Origin: Shewanella indica
Lineage (GTDB): Bacteria > Pseudomonadota > Gammaproteobacteria > Enterobacterales > Shewanellaceae
Length of the DNA: 64,000 nucleotides
Assembly: GCF_002836975.1 (NCBI RefSeq)
Contig: NZ_NIJK01000038.1
Span: forward strand, 49,830 to 113,829
Direction: 5' to 3'
Shown: positions 59,079 to 64,000 of the stretch, piece by piece
How the letters are laid out: each line of letters begins with the position of its first letter
Position numbering within the stretch: the stretch's first letter is position 1
The notes under the pieces: generated by a model
Databases searched by the model: none
What the model saw: the letters and a program-made list of their open reading frames with translations, nothing else
Told to the model about the DNA's origin: nothing
Made by a program: the position numbers and the translations under genes

Positions 59079-61994
59079 CTAGGGCGCCTTGTCTGCAATC
59101 AAATTAGCCCGTTGACTGAGCAGCTCAGGGGGATACCCTAGAGTATCCTGATCCAGTTCGGCCCCCATATGACTGACAAGCCATTGAATGTTTTCATCAT
59201 TCATCAATGAAGCATGAGCCCCGCTCAGGAGCTCCTGATGAAAACGATGACGAATTTCCAACGGCGTTTCCCTTTGGTCATCTACTCCTACGACAATCTC
59301 TGTGCGGCAAGGTTTCCCAAACAGTTTGGAAAGCGCCTCTTCGAGCTGTTTGATGGCCGAATCTGCCGCCAAGTGCTTTTGATCCGGCTTGAGCAGCAAG
59401 GGCAGCGGTTCAGCTATCCGCTCACAGACTGAGTTTACCGCCAGTTGCCGAACCCGGCCGCCTATTTCGAGCGAGGACATCAATTTATACCAATAGAGAT
59501 CCTGTGGATGACCGCAGGGCGGAGCATGGGCGAAGGCCTCGGCGGACTCCGGGCCTGGTGCTTGGCGCGGCTCGGATGCAGGCCGAGCCCCTGTGTTTAC
59601 AGTATTTACTGTAGCGCTTTGGCCAGATCCCAGCTCAAGTTCATTTTTCAGCTCATGTCCCGGCTCGTCTACCGCCTGTGGTGCAGCTTCCTGTGCTGTC
59701 TGCTGCGCGGTATGTTGTGGTTGTGGTTCAGGCTCAGGCAAAAATTCAGGCACAGACTCTGGTTCGGCTTGTAGGAAAGCCACATTTTGAACCGTTTCAC
59801 TGTCTTGCATTGCCTCGCGACCCGCTTCAACCGCACCCTCTGGGGCATCTTCCCATGGTGGCCTGTCTTCCTTGAGCGCCGCAACATGACTTGGGCCAGA
59901 TTCGGAAGGCACTTCCCCGGCAACAGGAGTTTGCGTTTCTGCTTGGGAGGGCTCAGGGCTATTGCTTGGTTCAAGGCTGTCTACCCGCTCAGGGCTTTTG
60001 CTCAGCTCAGGGCTTTTGCTCAGCTCAGGGCTGTTTCCTAGCTCTGCTGCCGCTTCTGACTGAGTGGCCGCTACAGCATCGGACTCAGGTGCTGCGGCCG
60101 CGCTGCGGCGCTCCAGCAAGGGCTTTTTTTCTTCACCGTCCTTGGGGCTGGCGGCCTCTATATCACTGAGCAGCAAATCCCGGGTGGCAAGCACCTGATC
60201 GAGCAGATCATCACCCAAGATGTCATCGCTGCCAGATTCTATGTTGGCATCGGCAGGCACTGGCTCGTTTGATGGCTTATTTGATAGCGATGCTTCGGAG
60301 ATACTCTTGTCAGCAGCGGATAGCATTTGGCCGTCCATCGACATCTGCTGCTGATAAAAATCCAAGCTGCTATCCTGCCCTTCACCTTGCAGTGAATAGC
60401 CCATGGCAGCATAGAAGTCATCCAGAGATTGCTGCTCATCGTTAATAGCCGAGGTTTCAGCTTGTGACACAGGCTCGTGAGACTGAGCTGCAGCCGGTTG
60501 CCGTGCCGGCAGAGACTCGGCCACTTTAGCAGACTCAGAGGCCTCATTCCTGAACCCCATGCTACCGGCCTGGGATAACAGCAGCGCTTGTTCGGCCAAT
60601 AAGGCCTGTTCGTCTGCATCTTCGCCCTCATTGGCAGCCATCTGTGAGTCAATATTGCTCGCCTGCGTCTCAGCCGCCGGGCTTACCTGTGTTGGCATCT
60701 TGGCAGCTTGCGTCTTTTCGGCTTGCGCTTCGACAGCATGGCTTGTAACAGATTGAGCAGAGGCGGCTTGAGGCTTTATCTCATCGACGTTATTGCTTGC
60801 CAGGGGTTGATTCGGCGCCCCGGCCGCCGCAGGCGCAGCGGCACTGCTGCTGTTGCTGTTATCCAAGGCAGACAGATCGGCGACTTCACCCCTTTGCCAG
60901 CGTTTGGGCGGCGTTTCCGGCACAAAGGCAACGGCTCTGAGTAACGCCATCTCCAGCCCTGACTTGGGATCCGGTGCATAAGGCAGCTCCTTGCGACCGC
61001 TGAGCAACAACTGGTAATAGAGCTGCACCTGCTCGGGGGTGAGGTTTTCACCATAGTGGTTAATTCTGGGACCAAACAGCGACAAATTGGCCGCCGCCGG
61101 CGCAAACTGACTCAGGGTTATCTGATGCAAGAGCTCCAGCAAGCTGCGCAGCACTTCGGCAGCATCGGCGCCAAATGCCAGCACCTTGGCCACTTCCTGC
61201 ATCATTTTGGCGATGTCGCCTGTGAGGAGCGCATCAAACAGCGCCAGCACCTGGCGCTCATCTATGGCGCCGAGCATGGTTTGTACCTGCTCCAGCATCA
61301 CTTGCCCGGCTCCAAAGGCGATAGCCTGATCTGTCAGGCTCAGGGCATCTCGCATACTGCCATTGGCGGCTCGCGCCAGGAGCGTCAGCGCAGAAGTTTC
61401 AAACTTAAGACCTTCGCTTTGCAAAATATGCTGCAACTGGCCGGCCATCTCCGTCTGATCCAGACTCTTTAGGTTAAATTGCAGGCAGCGGGACAGTACA
61501 GTCACCGGCAGCTTTTGCGGATCTGTGGTGGCCAGCAGGAATTTGACGTGCTCTGGGGGTTCTTCCAGTGTCTTGAGCAGCGCATTGAAACTGCTGCGGG
61601 ACAGCATGTGAACTTCGTCTATCAGGTAAACCTTGAAACGCCCCCGGGTTGGGCGATACTGAACATTATCCAGCAGTTCGCGGGTATCATCTACCTTGGT
61701 ACGGGAAGCCGCATCGACTTCGATAAGGTCGACAAAACGCCCCTGGGCAATTTCCTGACAGGCACTGCATTGGCCACATGGCTTAGCGGTGATCCCTGTT
61801 TCGCAGTTGAGCCCTTTGGCAAACAGGCGCGCCAAACTGGTCTTGCCGACGCCGCGGGTACCGGTAAACAGATAGGCATGGTGCAGTCGTTGCTGACTCA
61901 GGGCATTGGTCAATGCATGCAAGACATGAGATTGGCCGACTACCTGATCAAAACTGGCAGGTCGCCATTTTCTGGCTAGTACCTGATAGGACAT
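59079..61994 (-). CDS. dnaX: DnaX, DNA polymerase III tau (and probably gamma) subunit
   Basis: DnaX (971 residues) is the clamp-loader ATPase that also ties the polymerase cores to the helicase. It has Walker A GTRGVGKTS, a four-cysteine zinc module (CETG..CGQCSACQ), LIDEVHMLS, and the SRCLQFNLK arginine finger region. After about residue 370 comes a very long, low-complexity Ser/Pro/Glu/Ala linker. A C-terminal alpha-binding domain (about 820-960) follows. It is some 330 residues longer than E. coli tau, mostly in the linker. The ATG at 61994 has a GGGGAG site. A frameshift signal at codon 624 would give a shorter gamma form. Confidence 0.96.
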   Translation of the reverse strand: MSYQVLARKWRPASFDQVVGQSHVLHALTNALSQQRLHHAYLFTGTRGVGKTSLARLFAKGLNCETGITAKPCGQCSACQEIAQGRFVDLIEVDAASRTKVDDTRELLDNVQYRPTRGRFKVYLIDEVHMLSRSSFNALLKTLEEPPEHVKFLLATTDPQKLPVTVLSRCLQFNLKSLDQTEMAGQLQHILQSEGLKFETSALTLLARAANGSMRDALSLTDQAIAFGAGQVMLEQVQTMLGAIDERQVLALFDALLTGDIAKMMQEVAKVLAFGADAAEVLRSLLELLHQITLSQFAPAAANLSLFGPRINHYGENLTPEQVQLYYQLLLSGRKELPYAPDPKSGLEMALLRAVAFVPETPPKRWQRGEVADLSALDNSNSSSAAAPAAAGAPNQPLASNNVDEIKPQAASAQSVTSHAVEAQAEKTQAAKMPTQVSPAAETQASNIDSQMAANEGEDADEQALLAEQALLLSQAGSMGFRNEASESAKVAESLPARQPAAAQSHEPVSQAETSAINDEQQSLDDFYAAMGYSLQGEGQDSSLDFYQQQMSMDGQMLSAADKSISEASLSNKPSNEPVPADANIESGSDDILGDDLLDQVLATRDLLLSDIEAASPKDGEEKKPLLERRSAAAAPESDAVAATQSEAAAELGNSPELSKSPELSKSPERVDSLEPSNSPEPSQAETQTPVAGEVPSESGPSHVAALKEDRPPWEDAPEGAVEAGREAMQDSETVQNVAFLQAEPESVPEFLPEPEPQPQHTAQQTAQEAAPQAVDEPGHELKNELELGSGQSATVNTVNTGARPASEPRQAPGPESAEAFAHAPPCGHPQDLYWYKLMSSLEIGGRVRQLAVNSVCERIAEPLPLLLKPDQKHLAADSAIKQLEEALSKLFGKPCRTEIVVGVDDQRETPLEIRHRFHQELLSGAHASLMNDENIQWLVSHMGAELDQDTLGYPPELLSQRANLIADKAP
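59988..60031. repeat. 18-base tandem repeat inside dnaX
   Basis: The unit CTCAGGGCTTTTGCTCAG occurs twice in tandem with a partial third copy, encoding repeated SPELSK in the DnaX linker. Confidence 0.75.
60090..60129 (-). promoter_or_regulatory. Programmed -1 frameshift signal in dnaX
   Basis: The slippery heptamer A AAA AAG (60129-60123) is in the correct frame, ending at codon 624. Four bases later a hairpin can form with outer arms TGCTG / CAGCA and inner arms GCCGC / GCGGC (60118-60090). After a -1 shift, 12 codons follow before TGA at 60087-60085, giving a gamma form of about 636 residues. E. coli dnaX uses the same heptamer. Confidence 0.7.
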
Positions 61995-62115
61995 GAAACT
62001 CCCCAAAATCCATAAAAGTATCTTTGCGGGAGCAAGCTCCGCGGATCGTAAAACAATAACATGAGGTATGACTTCACGCTACCGAGACGACCCGCAAAGC
62101 AGCAGGGCTGAGCTT

Positions 62116-62667
62116 TTATTCGCCGTCAAACTCGCACAGCTTAACCAGTTCGAGCCCTTGCTCGGTCAGGCGCTGTTCACCGCCCAGGTCCGGCAGGGAG
62201 ATCACAAATGCGGCGTCCTTCACCTCGCCGCCTAAGCGACGGATAAGCTTAACTGTGGCTTCAATGGTGCCACCGGTTGCCAGCAAGTCATCGATAACCA
62301 GTACCTTGTCACCCGGCACTATGGCATCAACATGCATTTCCAGGGTGTCGTGGCCATATTCCAGCTCATAGCTTTCGGCTATGGTTTCTCTTGGCAACTT
62401 GCCGGGCTTACGCACGGGAATAAAGCCCACACCCAACTCCAGCGCCAGAGGGGCACCAAAGAGGAAACCACGGGCTTCGGTACCGACAACCTTGGTAAAA
62501 CCATGATCTTTATAATGATCCACCAGCAACCGAATGCTTAACTGGTAGGCAACCGGGTCTTCAAGCAGACTGGTTACGTCGCGGAACAGGATCCCGGCTT
62601 TAGGATAATCCGGAATGGTTTTAATGCTTTGCTTAATCAGGCTTAAGCTGTCGGAGTTCATTGCCAT
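62116..62667 (-). CDS. apt: Adenine phosphoribosyltransferase
   Basis: Apt (183 residues) converts adenine and PRPP to AMP. It has [26 protein letters not shown] and the PRPP loop [14 protein letters not shown] second ATG two codons in could also start. It lies upstream of dnaX, the conserved apt-dnaX order. Confidence 0.96.
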   Translation of the reverse strand: MAMNSDSLSLIKQSIKTIPDYPKAGILFRDVTSLLEDPVAYQLSIRLLVDHYKDHGFTKVVGTEARGFLFGAPLALELGVGFIPVRKPGKLPRETIAESYELEYGHDTLEMHVDAIVPGDKVLVIDDLLATGGTIEATVKLIRRLGGEVKDAAFVISLPDLGGEQRLTEQGLELVKLCEFDGE

Positions 62668-62711
62668 AGTCTCAATACTTCATTTCCAGACACTGGGCCC
62701 GGCTCTTTACA

Positions 62712-62738
62712 ACAAAAAAGTCCACACTGAGGTGGACT
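62712..62738 (-). terminator. Terminator after the receiver-domain gene
   Basis: On the minus strand AGTCCAC / GTGGACT is followed by a T run, 25 bases past the stop. Confidence 0.78.
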
Positions 62739-62762
62739 GCATTTCAAAAATCCGGCTAAAGC

Positions 62763-63158
62763 TTAAGCCGCTTTAATCCGCCATGCAACAATCTCTGTCG
62801 ATAAGTGATCCAGGAGTTGTTGCTTTGTGTCACAGTTCAATGGTTTTCTCCAAAAGCCATTAACCTGGGACATATCCATACTGGCGGCCACTTCCTCTTG
62901 GCTGTGAGTACTTAGCACCACGACAGGCAGGTTGGCATAACCGTCGAGTTGCCTGAGTAGCGGGATGAAGTGCGGCCCGTCGAGCAAAGGCATGAAAAAG
63001 CCACTAATCACGGCATCGAAGTTTTGCCGCTCGGCGCACGCCAGCCCCTGCATGCCATTGGTGGCCAACGTACAGTGCCAACCTTGGCTCTGGAACAGTT
63101 CGGCCAAAGCCTGTTGGCTGATGTTATTATCATCAACAAGCAAAATGTTGAAACTCAT
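62763..63158 (-). CDS. Stand-alone receiver-like protein lacking the phospho-acceptor
   Basis: This 131-residue protein has the CheY/receiver fold and no output domain. The acidic pair D9-D10 (LLVDDN), the hydroxyl pair in VVVLSTHS (S83/T84) and K105 (FWRKPLN) are kept. At the position of the conserved phosphorylated aspartate the sequence reads VISGFFMPLLDG, with glycine at residue 53. It is therefore unlikely to be phosphorylated in the usual way and may act as a constitutive binding partner. No histidine kinase is adjacent. It lies between ybaN and apt with its own terminator. Confidence 0.85.
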   Translation of the reverse strand: MSFNILLVDDNNISQQALAELFQSQGWHCTLATNGMQGLACAERQNFDAVISGFFMPLLDGPHFIPLLRQLDGYANLPVVVLSTHSQEEVAASMDMSQVNGFWRKPLNCDTKQQLLDHLSTEIVAWRIKAA

Positions 63159-63245
63159 TAAATTTCCCTGGTGGTTTCAAGGCGCGCCAAGGCTACCCCA
63201 ACTGAATGACAAAATCACGACAAGTCGACGTTTTTGTCTACAGGA

Positions 63246-63620
63246 TCACTCACTATCTTCCAGCTCGGGGATCTGCCACAGGAACAACAACAGACAGACA
63301 CAGCAAACGGCAAGTAAGAGTTTCACCCACCAAAGTGGCACCAAGGCAATACTAAGGGCAAAACTGGCACCACTGATCAAAAAGGCTTTTCGCTTTAATC
63401 CCTTACGCATCGCTTTGCGGGAATGCCAATCGGCAAGAGGCTGGGCGAACCAAGGATGGCTGTGCAACCAATCATGTAGCCGTTCACTGGAACGAGCGAA
63501 ACAGAAGGCGGCCAATAAAATAAAGGGAACTGTCGGCAACACAGGTAAGACGATGCCAAGCAACCCCATGCCCAGACTCAGGATCCCGAAAATTAAAAAG
63601 AAGCCTCTTTTGATAACCAT
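63246..63620 (-). CDS. ybaN: YbaN-type DUF454 inner membrane protein
   Basis: This 124-residue protein has an N-terminal membrane hairpin (LIFGILSLGMGLLGIVLPVLPTVPFILLAAFCFARSSERLH) typical of DUF454. It is followed by HPWFAQPLADW and a second hydrophobic pair. Function is unknown. The conserved ybaN-apt-dnaX order supports the assignment. The ATG at 63620 has an AGGAAA site; the frame stays open upstream only because it reads into the MITE. The MITE ends 32 bases before the start. Confidence 0.85.
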   Translation of the reverse strand: MVIKRGFFLIFGILSLGMGLLGIVLPVLPTVPFILLAAFCFARSSERLHDWLHSHPWFAQPLADWHSRKAMRKGLKRKAFLISGASFALSIALVPLWWVKLLLAVCCVCLLLFLWQIPELEDSE

Positions 63621-63652
63621 CCAATTTCCTCTGGAAAACCGGTCGCCCCTAA

Positions 63653-63930
63653 GGAAGGTGCGAATAAGTCCTCGTGGCCTTCTCTTTTGTAGAAAGTGGC
63701 TTGCACAGCAATTGGCATTCAAGGCATCTGACTGAAGACATGCCGGGGCCTGTCGAAGTCGGATAACGCAGAAAGCCGGTTGCTGTGAAAGCCCCGAAGG
63801 GCGTGGCTTACAGGCCTGCCTGCTGTGTTGTGCTTCTTGCAAAGGACTAGGGCCATTTGCGGCGAACCACGCCTTGCATCCAAGCCCGTAAGCCGACGCA
63901 GAGCACACATGGGACCTGTTCGCACCTTCC
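63653..63930. mobile_element. Complete IS5-type MITE (278 bases) with target duplication
   Basis: Terminal inverted repeats GGAAGGTGCGAATAAGTCC (left) and GGAAGGTGCGAACAGGTCC (right, read inward) differ at two of 19 positions. They match the IS5 terminus GGAAGGTGCGAATAAG as recalled. The element is flanked by a four-base direct repeat CTAA (63649-63652 and 63931-63934), which fits the CTAR target of IS5. No transposase is encoded, so it is a non-autonomous element moved in trans. Traces occur at 45062-45194 and 1325-1346. Confidence 0.9.
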
Positions 63931-63935
63931 CTAAA

Positions 63936-63959
63936 CAAAAGCCACCGCTGAGGGTGGCT
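63936..63959 (-). terminator. Terminator of a minus-strand gene beyond the window
   Basis: On the minus strand GCCACC / GGTGGC is followed by TTTTG. It probably ends the transcript of a gene past base 64000. The last 40 bases show nothing else. Confidence 0.6.
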
Positions 63960-64000
63960 ATTGTAGCAAAAATGGTATTTTGCTGCTTCAGATCAATCCC

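Noticed and set aside
59988..60031. 18-base direct repeats as a possible CRISPR-like array
   Set aside because: The repeats are adjacent without spacers and are in-frame coding sequence of the DnaX linker. No CRISPR array is seen in the window.
63621..63938. N-terminal extension of about 106 codons in front of ybaN
   Set aside because: The extension reads through the MITE. The family start with its ribosome site is at 63620.

Overview
The window is chromosomal DNA of a Shewanella, probably of the S. algae kind. The genus call rests on two things. One is the mtr/omc locus for electron transfer to extracellular acceptors. The other is its flanking housekeeping order: ppiD-hupB-lon-clpX-clpP-tig, tRNAs, folD, cysS, ppiB, lpxH, glnS, feoBA on one side, and gsk-hemH-adk-cnoX-htpG-recR-ybaB-dnaX-apt on the other. 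The species is inference; the genus is well supported by near-verbatim MtrA, MtrB, MtrC and OmcA features recalled from S. oneidensis.

Layout. 1-1.4 kb: the 3' end of fabV, a small molybdate-binding protein, and a broken ung cut short by a transposon end. 1.4-10.5 kb: protein quality control on the minus strand (PpiD, HU, Lon, ClpX, ClpP, trigger factor) and a Pro-Arg-His tRNA cluster. 10.6-18 kb: folD, cysS, ppiB, lpxH, miaE, a Yip1-family membrane protein and glnS. 18-20.5 kb: feoAB for ferrous iron uptake.

20.9-36.2 kb is the centrepiece. Eight genes appear to form three transcription units: mtrD-mtrE-mtrF-omcA, a single OmcA/UndA-like decaheme lipoprotein, and mtrC-mtrA-mtrB. Six of the proteins carry ten CXXCH sites each (60 heme sites in about 15 kb). 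The locus encodes two periplasmic-cytochrome/porin pairs (MtrD/MtrE and MtrA/MtrB) and four cell-surface decaheme lipoproteins. Electrons would pass from periplasmic decaheme to porin-embedded conduit to surface cytochrome and on to metal oxides or flavins. CRP-like and FNR-like boxes lie in front of the units, and the last two units share a duplicated two-box promoter.

36.3-45 kb: a secreted M35 metalloprotease, an unknown membrane protein, an intact UDG-superfamily protein, a glycerate-use module (cdaR, GntP permease, glycerate kinase) and panP. 45-50 kb: a truncated MITE, an orphan unknown protein, a large Ig-like calcium-motif lipoprotein and a dicarboxylate/amino acid symporter. 50-64 kb: the second housekeeping block on the minus strand, interrupted by a plus-strand ahpD-like/araC pair. 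It ends with a receiver protein lacking its phospho-acceptor and an intact IS5-type MITE in front of ybaN.

Most of the window is well known biology. The points most worth a second look are the duplicated promoter module and the fourth surface cytochrome in the mtr locus, the MITE family with its three traces (one disrupting ung), a programmed frameshift signal in dnaX, and the degenerate receiver.
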